A stretch of 64,000 nt of DNA. It comes from Paraburkholderia monticola (GTDB lineage: Bacteria > Pseudomonadota > Gammaproteobacteria > Burkholderiales > Burkholderiaceae). Below the pieces are notes generated by a model. That model was not told the origin of the DNA. It saw only the letters and a program-made list of their open reading frames with translations, and did no database searches. A program made the position numbers and the translations under genes. This document shows, piece by piece, positions 52,049-61,038 of this stretch. Every line of letters begins with the position of its first letter. Within the stretch, counting starts at the first letter, position 1. Location: NCBI RefSeq assembly GCF_001580545.1, contig NZ_LRBG01000011.1:160904-224903 (forward strand), given 5' to 3'.

Positions 52049-52951
52049 ATGGCATACAAAACGATTGAAGACACAGTCGGCAATACGCCGCTCGTGCAAC
52101 TCGTCCGGCTTCCCGACGACGAGATCCGCAGCCGCAACAACGTGATCCTCGCCAAGCTCGAGGGCAACAATCCGGCGGGGTCGGTGAAGGACCGTCCGGC
52201 ATTGTCGATGATCAAGAAGGCGGAAGCGCGCGGACGCATCAAGCCGGGCGACACGCTGATCGAATCGACCAGCGGCAACACCGGCATCGCGCTCGCGATG
52301 GCCGCCGCGATCCGCGGCTACAGGATGGTGCTGATCATGCCGGAGGATCTGTCGGTCGAGCGCCGTCAGAGCATGGCCGCCTACGGCGCGGAAATCGTTC
52401 TGACGCCGGTTAAGGGCGGCATGGAGTACGCGCGCGATCTGGCCGAGCAGATGCAGCGCGAAGGCAAGGGCATCATCCTCGATCAGTTCGCGAACCCGGA
52501 CAATCCGGCCGCACATATCGAAGGCACGGGACCGGAAATCTGGCGCGACACCGAAGGGCGCATCACGCACTTCGTGTCGTCGATGGGCACGACCGGCACG
52601 ATCATGGGCGTGTCGACGTACCTGAAAACGCAGAACCAGCAAATCGAAATCATCGGCGCGCAGCCGGAAGAGGGCTCGCGTATTCCGGGCATCCGCAAAT
52701 GGCCGGAAGCGTATCTGCCGAAGATTTTCGATCGCAGCCGCGTCGACCGCGTGGAGAACGTCAGTCAAGCCGCGGCCGAGGCGATGGCGCGCCGCATGGC
52801 ATCGGTCGAAGGCATCTTCGCGGGCATTTCGTCGGGCGGCGCGTGTGAAGTCGCCATGCGCATCGCGCGTCAGGTCGAGAACGCAACGATCGTGTTCGTC
52901 GTCTGCGATCGCGGGGATCGTTATCTGTCCACCGGAGTGTTTCCCGCGTAA
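52049..52951 (+). CDS. cysM: Cysteine synthase B
   Basis: 300 residues from the ATG of MAYKTIEDTVGNTPLV; the open frame reaches 51824 with no family match. It makes cysteine (or S-sulfocysteine from thiosulfate) from O-acetylserine. The PLP lysine is Lys47 in NPAGSVKDRPA; STSGNTG (about 73-79) is the asparagine loop; SSMGTTGTIMG is the phosphate-binding loop. The segment IPGIRKWPEAYLP is typical of CysM against CysK. TAGAAT at 51997-52002 is a possible -10. A terminator follows. Confidence 0.95.
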   Translation: MAYKTIEDTVGNTPLVQLVRLPDDEIRSRNNVILAKLEGNNPAGSVKDRPALSMIKKAEARGRIKPGDTLIESTSGNTGIALAMAAAIRGYRMVLIMPEDLSVERRQSMAAYGAEIVLTPVKGGMEYARDLAEQMQREGKGIILDQFANPDNPAAHIEGTGPEIWRDTEGRITHFVSSMGTTGTIMGVSTYLKTQNQQIEIIGAQPEEGSRIPGIRKWPEAYLPKIFDRSRVDRVENVSQAAAEAMARRMASVEGIFAGISSGGACEVAMRIARQVENATIVFVVCDRGDRYLSTGVFPA

Positions 52952-52986
52952 GCGGCTCGCCGGGCGCCTTCGCAGGCGCGCGAATC

Positions 52987-53024
52987 AAAAAAGCGCCGGT
53001 GCTGTTCAGAGCCGGCGCTTTTTT
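52987..53024. terminator. Bidirectional intrinsic terminator
   Basis: AAAAAAGCGCCGG and CCGGCGCTTTTTT form a 13-bp stem around a 12-base loop. It ends cysM (plus) and mltB (minus). Confidence 0.93.
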
Positions 53025-53067
53025 ACTTCATTCACCGCGAGGCGCGCACAGCGACTCGCGGCGTGAC

Positions 53068-54327
53068 TCACTGCGAATCAGAGTTCGACTGATCCGCCTG
53101 ACCTTGCGACGCACCGCCGTTGTTGGCCGCCTTTGCGGCATCGATCGCTTCCATCTGCGCCTTGACCTTCTGACCGAGCTGGTACACCGCGAGCGCATAG
53201 AAGAAGCTGCGGTTGTAGCGCGTGAGCACATAGAAATTCTTCAGGCCGAGCACGAACTCGGTGCCGCGTCCCGGCGACGGCAGATCGACCACCGTGACGG
53301 GCGTGCCCGCTTCGGCAGCAATGTCGACGTTCGGTTCGTTCAGCACCAGCCCGGCGCGCAGCAACTGATCGAGCGGCCAGTGCGGCTCCGGCTCACCATT
53401 GGCCGCCGCCTGCGCGACACCGAGGCTGCCCGCGTCCGAGCCGATGCGCCACACCACGGGCCGGCCGCTTTCCCAGCCGTTCTGCCGCAGATAGTTCGCG
53501 ACGCTGCCGATCGCATCGGCCTCGCTCGTGCGCAGATCGATGCGCTTGTTGCCTTCGTAGTCGACCGCGTATTGCACGATGCTGCTCGGCAGGAACTGCG
53601 GAATGCCGATCGCGCCGGTGTATGAGCCTAGCACCGAGGTCGGATCGATCTGCGCGTCGCGCGTCCACACCAGGTAGTCTTCGAGATTCTTGCGGAACGT
53701 GGCCTGGCGGTCCGCGCGATTCGCGGTGTTCGGATAATCGAAGCTCAGCGTGGTCAGCGCATCGAGCACGCGGAAGTTGCCCATGTAGCGGCCGTAGATC
53801 GTCTCGACGCCGATAATGCCGACGATCATCTCGGGCGGCACGCCGAACTCCTGATACGCGCGCTGCAGCGTGGCCCGGTTTTCACGCCAGAACTGCACGC
53901 CGGCATTGATGCGCACCGGGTCCAGGAAGCGTGCCTGATACGAGCGCCAGTTCTTGATCGACGGCGTCGGCGACGGCGTGACGAGCTTCACCGCGGTCGC
54001 CGAGTAGCTGACGCGGGCGAACAGCGCGTGCAGCGACGCTTCGTCGAAATCGTAGCGCGCGACCATCTCGTTGATGAACGCATCGACGTTCGCGTTGTTC
54101 GCGTAGCGCTGCGGAATGATCTCTTCCTCAAACGTTTGCCCTTGCGGCACCGGCTGCTGCGGCTGGCTCTGCGCGACCAGCAGCGGCGCTTTCTTCGTGG
54201 CGCTTTGGGCGCTCGCGGGACTTGCTGCGATGAACATGCACGATGCGACGGTCAGTGAGGCGGCGAGGGTGCCGAGGTAAAGCCGGTTGCGTGGGGATCG
54301 TGCGGACAGAGCAAGCTTGACGGTCAT
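53068..54327 (-). CDS. mltB: Lytic murein transglycosylase B
   Basis: 419 residues from the ATG of MTVKLAL; the open frame extends upstream without a signal. The signal region (about 14-42, ending SPASAQS) contains ASCMF, but this is not a proper lipobox. The SLT_2/MltB domain covers about 75-375 with the catalytic Glu in GIIGVETIYGRYMG, then SFDYPNTANRADRQATFRKNL, SYTGAIGIPQFLPSS and GVAQ-type segments. It cleaves peptidoglycan glycan strands with 1,6-anhydro product formation in the periplasm. The C-terminal 45 residues are Ala/Asn/Ser-rich. Confidence 0.93.
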   Translation of the reverse strand: MTVKLALSARSPRNRLYLGTLAASLTVASCMFIAASPASAQSATKKAPLLVAQSQPQQPVPQGQTFEEEIIPQRYANNANVDAFINEMVARYDFDEASLHALFARVSYSATAVKLVTPSPTPSIKNWRSYQARFLDPVRINAGVQFWRENRATLQRAYQEFGVPPEMIVGIIGVETIYGRYMGNFRVLDALTTLSFDYPNTANRADRQATFRKNLEDYLVWTRDAQIDPTSVLGSYTGAIGIPQFLPSSIVQYAVDYEGNKRIDLRTSEADAIGSVANYLRQNGWESGRPVVWRIGSDAGSLGVAQAAANGEPEPHWPLDQLLRAGLVLNEPNVDIAAEAGTPVTVVDLPSPGRGTEFVLGLKNFYVLTRYNRSFFYALAVYQLGQKVKAQMEAIDAAKAANNGGASQGQADQSNSDSQ

Positions 54328-54571
54328 AGTGAGCAGTGAGCGCGATGCGTGAAAGGCTGGAAGCAGTCGGAAAGCGGCAGGAACGAAACGGCGAGTAACG
54401 GGTCGGGGAAGTATACCCGACGGCTTTCGCAAAACCGTGCCGAATCAGCGACAGTGGCGTCGTGTGGTAACTTGACGAATGTGGGCGCGCCAGGGCGCGC
54501 GCCGCTCGACGGAGACACGCCGCGCGCGCAGTCCATGCGCCGCGCCGAAGACGAGACGCACAATACGAACT

Positions 54572-55495
54572 ATGGCAACAGGCTTCTATTCCCACCCCGA
54601 CTGTCTGCTGCACGACATGGGGCAGTGGCATCCCGAATGTCCCGCGCGCCTGCAGGCGATCGAGGATCAACTGATCGCGAGCCGCATCGACGCGCTGATC
54701 GAGCGCGAATCGCCGCCGCTCGCCGACGAGGCCGCGCTGCTGCGCGTGCATACGCAGGCGCATGTCGACTACATCCGCGGCCGCGCGCCCGTCGAGGGCA
54801 CCGCCGAAATCGATCCGGACACGACGATGAACCCGCACACGTGGCAGGCCGCCTTGCGTGCGGCGGGCGCGGCGGTCGCCGCCACCGACGCGGTGATCGA
54901 AGGCCGCTACGACAACGCGTTCTGCAGCGTGCGCCCGCCGGGTCACCACGCGGAGCCGGCCCGCGCGATGGGCTTTTGCTTTTTCAACAACGTGGCGATC
55001 GCCGCGCGCCACGCGCTCGAGGCGCACGGCCTCGCGCGCGTGGCGATCATCGACTTCGACGTGCATCACGGCAACGGCACCGAGGCCGCGTTCTCGGGCG
55101 ACCCGCGCGTGCTGATGTGCAGCATCTTCCAGCATCCGTTCTATCCGTTCACGGGCGCCGACAACCAGGCGCCCAACATGTGCAACGTGCCGATGCCGGC
55201 GCGCTCGAACGGCATGGCCGTGCGCGAGGCGGTCGATATGCTGTGGTTGCCGCGTCTGCACGAGTTCCGGCCGGAGATGCTGTTCATCTCGGCGGGCTTC
55301 GATGCGCATCGCGAGGACGACCTCGGCAACCTGGGGCTCGTCGAAGACGATTACGCGTGGATCACCGACCAGATGCGCGAGATCGCGCGACGCTATGCGC
55401 GCGGGCGCATCGTCAGTTGTCTCGAGGGTGGCTACAACCTGTCGGCGCTCGGGCGCAGCGTGGTCGCGCACGTGCGGTCACTGGCCGGGATTTGA
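54572..55495 (+). CDS. Histone deacetylase family protein (class II-like amidohydrolase)
   Basis: 307 residues from the ATG of MATGFYSHPD. Zinc-hydrolase motifs: RPPGHHAEPARAMGFCFFNN (catalytic His pair, about 120-140), IIDFDVHHGNGTEAAF (Asp and His zinc ligands) and FISAGFDAHREDD (second Asp), plus LEGGYNL near the end. Bacterial members deacetylate polyamines or acetyl-lysine, or use acetoin-like substrates. No polyamine genes are near. The gene is followed 20 bases later by the enoyl-CoA hydratase-like gene, suggesting a shared transcript. Confidence 0.88.
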   Translation: MATGFYSHPDCLLHDMGQWHPECPARLQAIEDQLIASRIDALIERESPPLADEAALLRVHTQAHVDYIRGRAPVEGTAEIDPDTTMNPHTWQAALRAAGAAVAATDAVIEGRYDNAFCSVRPPGHHAEPARAMGFCFFNNVAIAARHALEAHGLARVAIIDFDVHHGNGTEAAFSGDPRVLMCSIFQHPFYPFTGADNQAPNMCNVPMPARSNGMAVREAVDMLWLPRLHEFRPEMLFISAGFDAHREDDLGNLGLVEDDYAWITDQMREIARRYARGRIVSCLEGGYNLSALGRSVVAHVRSLAGI

Positions 55496-55515
55496 GGTCG
55501 AGGAGCGAGCAAACC

Positions 55516-56325
55516 ATGAGCGCCACCCCTGCCAACACCGGCGCCGCGTCGCTAGTTACGGTCGAACCCGACGCGTATCGCGTGCCGGGCGTCGTGCGCG
55601 TCACGATGAACCGGCCCGATGCGTTCAACGCGTTGTCCGAAGCGCTGCTCGACGAACTGCAGCAGACCCTGACCGATCTCGCGAAGACCGCTGCGCGTGT
55701 GGTCGTCATTGCCGGCGCGGGTCGCGCGTTCTGTGCGGGACACGATCTCAAGGAAATGCGCGCGGCGCCGTCGCTCGCGTATTACCAGCAGCTATTCGCG
55801 CGCTGCACGAAGCTGATGATGACGATCCAGCGCATGCCGCAGCCGGTGATCGCGCGCGTGCATGGCATCGCCACGGCGGCCGGCTGCCAGCTCGTCGCGA
55901 TGTGCGATCTCGCCGTTGCCGCCGATACCGCGCGCTTCGCCGTGTCGGGCGTGAACCTGGGATTGTTCTGCGCGACGCCGTCGGTGCCGCTGTCGCGCAA
56001 CCTGTCGCGCAAGGCCGCGCTCGAAATGCTGCTGACCGGCGATTTCATCGACGCCGCCGAAGCGCGCAAGCAGGGGCTCGTGAACCGCGTTACTCCAGCC
56101 GATGCGCTCGACGACGAAGTCGCGCGGCTCGCCGCGAGCATCTGCGCGAAGCCGGTCGAAGCGGTCAGCGCGGGCAAGGGCCTGTTCTACCGGCAGCTCG
56201 AAATGGGCATCGAGGCCGCATACCAGCTCGCCGGTCAGACGATGGCGTGCAACATGATGGACGACTCGGCGCTCGAAGGCGTGCAGGCCTTTATCGACAA
56301 ACGCGCGCCGGAGTGGAAGCGGTAG
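55516..56325 (+). CDS. Enoyl-CoA hydratase/isomerase family protein (ECHDC3-like)
   Basis: 269 residues. Crotonase fold: VTMNRPDAFNAL, AGAGRAFCAGHDLKEM (oxyanion hole; about 65-80), and HGIATAAGCQLVAMCDLAVA. In canonical hydratases a glutamate follows in the segment that here reads VNLGLFCATPSVPLSRNL, so the usual acid/base Glu pair is not obvious, as in the ECHDC3 branch. Activity may be weak or different from hydration. It lies 20 bases after the HDAC-like gene. Substrate unknown. Confidence 0.85.
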   Translation: MSATPANTGAASLVTVEPDAYRVPGVVRVTMNRPDAFNALSEALLDELQQTLTDLAKTAARVVVIAGAGRAFCAGHDLKEMRAAPSLAYYQQLFARCTKLMMTIQRMPQPVIARVHGIATAAGCQLVAMCDLAVAADTARFAVSGVNLGLFCATPSVPLSRNLSRKAALEMLLTGDFIDAAEARKQGLVNRVTPADALDDEVARLAASICAKPVEAVSAGKGLFYRQLEMGIEAAYQLAGQTMACNMMDDSALEGVQAFIDKRAPEWKR

Positions 56326-56361
56326 CGGGCGGCTGCCCGCTCTGTGCCCTTCACTGAGTCC

Positions 56362-57267
56362 CTAACTGCGTCCCAGCGCCCGTTTTTCGATCCACTCGAC
56401 CAATGCCTCGATCACCCGATCCCGATCGAGATCGTTCATCGTCTCGTGATAGCTGCCCTCGTGCAGCGTGAGCGTCTTGTCCGGCGAGCCCGCGTGCTTG
56501 CCGAACTCGCGGCTGCCGTCGGGCTCGGTCAGTTTGTCGGCGGTGCCATGAAACACGAGCAGCGGCATGCGCAGCCCCGCGCGACCGCGTTCGATGCGCG
56601 CCATCGCGAGCAGCAGCTCGGCGCCGGTGCGCGCCGGAATCGCGTCGTGATGCACGAGCGGATCGTTGCGGTTGGCATTGACCACCGGCTGCACGCGCGA
56701 GAGCAGCGCGGGGTCGATCTTCATCGCCGGGAAGCCGGGGTAGAGGCGGCTGATCACCTGGCTTAGCGCGAGCATCCACTTCGGCACGTCCCGGCCCGGC
56801 GCGAGCGCGGGGCTCGACAGGATCAGGCCGCTCAGGCGCCGGCCGCTCGCGTCGAGACGCTCGATCGCATACAGCGCGGCCACCGCGCCACCCATGCTGT
56901 GACCCATCAGGAAGAGCGGCGCGCAGCTTTGCGCGGCGGCGTCGAGCAGCGCTTGCGCATCGAGCAGGTAGTCGTCGAAGCGTTTCACATAGGCGCGCTT
57001 GCCTGGCGCGTGGCCGTGGCCCCGCAGATCGATCGCGACGAGCTCGATGCCCGCCGCGTTGAGCCGGCCCGCCACCGCGGCGTAACGGCCGGCGTGCTCG
57101 GCGAGCCCGTGCAGCAGCGCGACCGTCGCGCGTGTCGGCCCGCTCGGCCGCCAGCGGTAGAGCGGCAACGAAATGCCATCGGCGGTCGTGACCGAGGCGA
57201 GCTGCGGTGCGTCCTTGTTGAGACTGCCGGCGCTCGCGCGCACGGTGTGGCCCGGGGAAGTCTGCAT
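56362..57267 (-). CDS. Alpha/beta hydrolase, monoacylglycerol lipase-like
   Basis: 301 residues. The oxyanion HG motif is LLHGLAEHAGRY (about 50-61), RGHGHAPGKRAYV follows, and the nucleophile elbow is FLMGHSMGGAVAA (Ser about 124). The Asp is in LVFHGTADKLTEPDGS and the His in GSYHETMND. This is the serine aminopeptidase S33/monoglyceride lipase group, which cleaves monoacylglycerols or lysophospholipids. No signal peptide is evident. It is divergent from metN. Confidence 0.88.
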   Translation of the reverse strand: MQTSPGHTVRASAGSLNKDAPQLASVTTADGISLPLYRWRPSGPTRATVALLHGLAEHAGRYAAVAGRLNAAGIELVAIDLRGHGHAPGKRAYVKRFDDYLLDAQALLDAAAQSCAPLFLMGHSMGGAVAALYAIERLDASGRRLSGLILSSPALAPGRDVPKWMLALSQVISRLYPGFPAMKIDPALLSRVQPVVNANRNDPLVHHDAIPARTGAELLLAMARIERGRAGLRMPLLVFHGTADKLTEPDGSREFGKHAGSPDKTLTLHEGSYHETMNDLDRDRVIEALVEWIEKRALGRS

Positions 57268-57443
57268 GGCGGCGGTCTGTGCGCTAGGAAGGTGGCCCGA
57301 TCATAGTCGTAGCGGCGCGAGGCGCGTGAGCTTTGCTCACAAGGGATGCCTCTAATGCCCTCAGGTTATGAAAAGATCGGAATTGATTATTAAAGGGTAT
57401 GTCGCCGCTGCGGTAGAATGGCGACCTCAAATCCCAATAAAAG

Positions 57444-57498
57444 AAACGGCGGCCGCTTGTCGGGAGCATCATGCTCGCCGGCAGCCTCCGCCGTTTTT
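57444..57498 (+). terminator. Terminator-like hairpin in the metN leader
   Basis: AAACGGCGG (57444-57452) pairs with CCGCCGTTT (57488-57496), and the right arm runs into five T residues (57494-57498), only eight bases before the metN ATG at 57507. A short stem GAGCAT/ATGCTC lies in the loop. A possible promoter -10, TAGAAT, is at 57414-57419. The layout is that of an attenuator. Confidence 0.55.
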
Positions 57499-57506
57499 GT
57501 TTGTCC

Positions 57507-58541
57507 ATGATCGAAATACGCAATGTTTCCCAGCGCTTCGCCGGACCTCGGGGCTGGGTCGAGGCGCTGCACAACGTCAATCTGTCGATTCCGGCCGGCG
57601 AGGTGTTCGGCATCATCGGCCGCAGCGGCGCGGGCAAGAGCACGCTGGTTCGCACGATCAATCTGCTGACGCGTCCGTCCGAGGGCAACATCCTCGTCAA
57701 CGGCCGCGATCTGACGACGCTGCCCACCGCGCAATTGCGCGACGCGCGTCGCGAGATCGGCATGATCTTCCAGCACTTCAATCTGCTGTCCTCGCGCACC
57801 GTGTACGAGAACGTCGCGCTGCCGCTCGAACTGGCGGGCATGAAGCGCGACGAAATCGAGGCGAACGTGCTGCCGCTGCTCGAACTCGTCGGCCTGTCGG
57901 CGCAGAAGGACCGCTATCCGGCGCAGATCAGCGGCGGCCAGAAGCAGCGCGTCGGCATCGCCCGCGCGCTTGCGAGCAAGCCGAAGGTGCTGCTCTCGGA
58001 CGAGGCGACCTCCGCGCTCGATCCCGAAACCACCCGCGCCATTCTTGATCTGCTCAAGCGCATCAATCGCGAACTGAACCTGACGATCGTGCTGATCACG
58101 CACCAGATGGACGTGATCAAGCAGGTCTGCGATCGCGTCGCGGTGCTCGACGCGGGCCGCGTCGTCGAAGAGGGCAAGGTGATCGACGTGTTCCTGCAGC
58201 CGCGCCATGAAGTCACGCGCGCGCTGATCGGCGACGTGATCGCGCAGGAGCTGCCGCCCGCCATGAAGGCGCGCGTCGCGCAGCGCCTGAAGACCGGCAA
58301 CGGCCATCTGTTGCGCCTCGCGTTCACCGGTTCGGGCGTCGATCAGCCGATCCTGTCGGAAACGATTCGCCGCTACGAGCTCGATTTCAACATCCTGCAC
58401 GGCCAGATCGACGAGATCCAGGGCCAGGCGTTCGGCTCGCTCGCGGTGCTCGCGGGCGGCGATCCGGCACAGGTCGCGCAGGCGATCACGTTTCTGCGCG
58501 AGCAGGGTGTCGTGGTAGAGGAGCTCTCGCATGTTGAGTGA
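57507..58541 (+). CDS. metN: Methionine ABC transporter, ATP-binding protein
   Basis: 344 residues from the ATG of [11 protein letters not shown], matching family length. An in-frame ATG at 57471, with GGGAG just upstream, would add 12 residues encoded inside the leader hairpin; the normal start has no ribosome site, so the earlier one is possible. Walker A is GRSGAGKS, the signature [14 protein letters not shown], Walker [14 protein letters not shown], and the H-loop ITHQMD. The C-terminal NIL/ACT-like domain (about 265-344) binds methionine for transinhibition. It powers uptake of D- and L-methionine with MetI and MetQ. Confidence 0.95.
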   Translation: MIEIRNVSQRFAGPRGWVEALHNVNLSIPAGEVFGIIGRSGAGKSTLVRTINLLTRPSEGNILVNGRDLTTLPTAQLRDARREIGMIFQHFNLLSSRTVYENVALPLELAGMKRDEIEANVLPLLELVGLSAQKDRYPAQISGGQKQRVGIARALASKPKVLLSDEATSALDPETTRAILDLLKRINRELNLTIVLITHQMDVIKQVCDRVAVLDAGRVVEEGKVIDVFLQPRHEVTRALIGDVIAQELPPAMKARVAQRLKTGNGHLLRLAFTGSGVDQPILSETIRRYELDFNILHGQIDEIQGQAFGSLAVLAGGDPAQVAQAITFLREQGVVVEELSHVE

Positions 58542-59184
58542 AATGTTCGATATGTTCGTCCAGTCGTTCTGGGAGACGCTCATCATGGTGGGCATCTCCG
58601 GACTGATTGGCGCTGTGGTCGGCGTGCCGCTCGGTGTGCTGCTGTATCTGACTGACCGCCAGGGCGTGCTCGAAAACGTCGCGGTGAATCGCGTGATGGG
58701 CGTGATCGTCAATGCGGTGCGCTCGACGCCGTTCATCATCCTGCTGGTCGCGGTGATTCCGTTTACGCGGCTCGTCGTCGGTTCGTCGATCGGTACCGCG
58801 GCGGCGATCGTGCCGTTGACGATCGCCGCCGCGCCGTTCATCGCGCGTCTGGTCGAGACGGCGCTGCGCGAGGTCGATCGCGGGCTCATCGAAGCCGCTC
58901 AGGCGATGGGCGCGACCACCAGCCAGATCGTTTTCAAGGTGCTGTTGCCGGAATCGCTGCCGGGTGTGATCGCCGGTTTGACGATCACGTTCGTGTCGCT
59001 GGTCGGCTATTCGGCGATGGCCGGCGCGATCGGCGGCGGCGGTCTGGGTGACCTCGGCATCCGCTACGGCTATCAGCGCTTCCTGCCGGAAGTGATGCTC
59101 GCGGTCGTGCTGATCCTGATCGTGTTCGTGCAACTGGTGCAGTCGTTCGGGGATTGGCTCGTGCGTCGTTTGAGCCACAAATAA
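58531..59184 (+). CDS. metI: Methionine ABC transporter, permease
   Basis: 217 residues; its start overlaps the metN end by 11 bases, with GAGGAG just upstream inside metN. Five transmembrane helices are seen. The EAA loop is [32 protein letters not shown], of which EAAQAMGAT and the terminal LPE are the conserved contacts with MetN. Dimerises in the inner membrane. Confidence 0.95.
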   Translation: MLSEMFDMFVQSFWETLIMVGISGLIGAVVGVPLGVLLYLTDRQGVLENVAVNRVMGVIVNAVRSTPFIILLVAVIPFTRLVVGSSIGTAAAIVPLTIAAAPFIARLVETALREVDRGLIEAAQAMGATTSQIVFKVLLPESLPGVIAGLTITFVSLVGYSAMAGAIGGGGLGDLGIRYGYQRFLPEVMLAVVLILIVFVQLVQSFGDWLVRRLSHK

Positions 59185-59232
59185 ACAAGGGCGATCGGAA
59201 GCCCGCTCATAGAGATTCGGAAAAGGTCCACC

Positions 59233-60030
59233 ATGCAACGTCGCTTCATTCTCAAGCTGGCCGCCGCGCTTGGCGCGGCAACGCTCTTCGCCACCACTGC
59301 GGCGCATGCCGAAGACACGATCAAGGTCGGCGTGACAGGCGGCCCGCATGCGCAGATCATGGACGTCGTGAAGACGGTTGCCGCAAAGAACGGTCTCAAC
59401 ATCAAGATCGTCGAATTCTCCGACTACGTGCAGCCGAACGCGGCGCTCGCAAGCGGCGACCTGGACGCGAACAGCTACCAGCACGACCCGTACTTGCAGG
59501 CGCAGGTGAAGGATCGCGGCTACAAGCTGATCCGTATTGCCGACACGGTCACGTACCCGATGGGCATCTATTCGAAGAAGGTGAAGTCGCTCGCCGAGTT
59601 GCAGCCGGGCGCGAAGATCGCGGTGCCCAACGACCCGACCAACGGCGGCCGCGCGCTTCTGCTGCTGCAGAAGCTGGGCTTGCTGAAGCTGCGCGCCGAT
59701 GCGGGCCTGAAGGCGACGCCGCTCGACATCGTCGACAATCCGCGCAAGCTGAAGATCGTCGAGCTCGACGCGGCGCAGATTCCGCGTTCGCTCGGCGATG
59801 TCGACGCCGCCGCGATCAACACCAACTTCGCGATGGAAGCGGGCCTGAAGCCGAAGCAGGATGCCATCGCGATCGAAGACCCGAAAGGTCCGTACGTGAA
59901 CATCATCGCGATTCGCGAGGCGGACAGGAATAAGCCTTGGGTCGCGAAGCTCGTCGCGGCGTACCACTCGCCGGAAGTGAAGCAGTTCATCGACAGCAAA
60001 TTCGGCGGCTCGGTGATCACCGCCTGGTGA
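59233..60030 (+). CDS. metQ: Methionine-binding protein MetQ (NlpA family)
   Basis: 265 residues; AAAAGG precedes the ATG. The signal peptide (MQRRFILKLAAALGAATLFA, cleavage after AHA near residue 26) has no cysteine, so this MetQ is predicted to be a free periplasmic protein, unlike the lipoprotein of E. coli. NlpA domain: KVGVTGGPHAQIMDVV, DYVQPNAALASGDLDANSYQHDPYL and PNDPTNGGRALLLLQ (methionine pocket). It is 48 bases after metI. A terminator follows. Confidence 0.95.
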   Translation: MQRRFILKLAAALGAATLFATTAAHAEDTIKVGVTGGPHAQIMDVVKTVAAKNGLNIKIVEFSDYVQPNAALASGDLDANSYQHDPYLQAQVKDRGYKLIRIADTVTYPMGIYSKKVKSLAELQPGAKIAVPNDPTNGGRALLLLQKLGLLKLRADAGLKATPLDIVDNPRKLKIVELDAAQIPRSLGDVDAAAINTNFAMEAGLKPKQDAIAIEDPKGPYVNIIAIREADRNKPWVAKLVAAYHSPEVKQFIDSKFGGSVITAW

Positions 60031-60091
60031 GGCAAGGGCCCACGGACCTCGCAGAACACGACGGCAATGCGAAATTAGAGGTCTGAGTCGG

Positions 60092-60118
60092 AACCCGGGG
60101 TTGTCTCCCGGGTTTTTT
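60092..60118 (+). terminator. Intrinsic terminator after metQ
   Basis: AACCCGGG, loop GTTGTCT, CCCGGGTT, ending in a run of six T residues. It is 62 bases after the metQ stop. Confidence 0.9.
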
Positions 60119-60131
60119 CGAGATTAAAATA

Positions 60132-60143
60132 GAACGATCGTTC
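60132..60143. promoter_or_regulatory. Palindromic operator-like site upstream of etfB
   Basis: GAACGATCGTTC is a perfect 12-bp palindrome in an AT-rich setting, 78 bases before the TATAAT box of etfB. Its form resembles sites of TetR-family fatty-acid regulators. Confidence 0.5.
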
Positions 60144-60220
60144 GATATTGCCGTCACGCCGCTGAGGAGCGATATCCTCCCGCAAAGCGCCCGCGACAGG
60201 GCTGTCACGAGGGCAGTCGC

Positions 60221-60226
60221 TATAAT
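60221..60226 (+). promoter_or_regulatory. Probable -10 box of etfB promoter
   Basis: TATAAT is a perfect -10, 41 bases before the etfB ATG. No clear -35 is seen 16-18 bases upstream. Confidence 0.5.
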
Positions 60227-60266
60227 GTTCGTCGGGTTGACGTATTCGTAACTTTGGAGCGTGTGC

Positions 60267-61016
60267 ATGAAAATTCTGGTGCCAGTGAAAAGAGTGGTCG
60301 ACTACAACGTGAAGGTCCGCGTGAAATCGGACGGCACGGGCGTCGACATCGCCAACGTGAAGATGTCGATGAATCCGTTCGACGAAATCGCGGTTGAAGA
60401 AGCCGTGCGTCTGAGGGAAGCGGGCGTCGCGACCGAAGTGATCGCCGTGTCGGCGGGTGTGACGCAGGCGCAGGAAACGCTGCGCACCGCGCTGGCAATC
60501 GGCGCGGATCGCGCGATCCTGATCGAATCGGGTGAAGATCTGCAGCCGCTGGCGGTCGCGAAGCTGTTGAAAGCGCTGGTCGATAAGGAGCAGCCGCAAC
60601 TGGTGATCCTCGGCAAGCAGGCCATCGACGACGACTCCAATCAGACTGGCCAGATGCTCGCGGCTTTGGCTAACCTGCCGCAGGCGACGTTTGCTTCGAA
60701 GGTCGTTGTTGCTGACGGCAAGGCGACGGTGTCGCGTGAAGTGGACGGCGGCGCGGAAACGCTGTCGCTGACGCTGCCGGCTGTCGTCACGACCGATCTG
60801 CGCCTCAATGAGCCGCGCTACGTGACGCTGCCGAACATCATGAAGGCGAAGAAAAAGCCGCTGGAAACGATCAAGCCTGAAGACCTCGGCGTCGATGTCA
60901 CGCCGCGTCTGAAGACGCTGAAAGTGGTCGAGCCGCCGAAGCGCTCCGCCGGTGTGAAGGTGCCGGACGTGAAGACGCTGGTCGAGAAGCTGAAGACCGA
61001 AGCGAAGGTGCTTTAA
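60267..61016 (+). CDS. etfB: Electron transfer flavoprotein, beta subunit
   Basis: 249 residues; the ATG has TTTGGAG upstream. With EtfA it forms the heterodimer that takes electrons from acyl-CoA dehydrogenases and gives them to ETF-ubiquinone oxidoreductase. Typical segments: [30 protein letters not shown] (AMP site), [18 protein letters not shown], and the recognition loop near [18 protein letters not shown] (the Leu that docks into dehydrogenases). It lies 22 bases before etfA. Confidence 0.97.
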   Translation: MKILVPVKRVVDYNVKVRVKSDGTGVDIANVKMSMNPFDEIAVEEAVRLREAGVATEVIAVSAGVTQAQETLRTALAIGADRAILIESGEDLQPLAVAKLLKALVDKEQPQLVILGKQAIDDDSNQTGQMLAALANLPQATFASKVVVADGKATVSREVDGGAETLSLTLPAVVTTDLRLNEPRYVTLPNIMKAKKKPLETIKPEDLGVDVTPRLKTLKVVEPPKRSAGVKVPDVKTLVEKLKTEAKVL

Positions 61017-61038
61017 GTAGAACGCGGAGACAGAGCAA

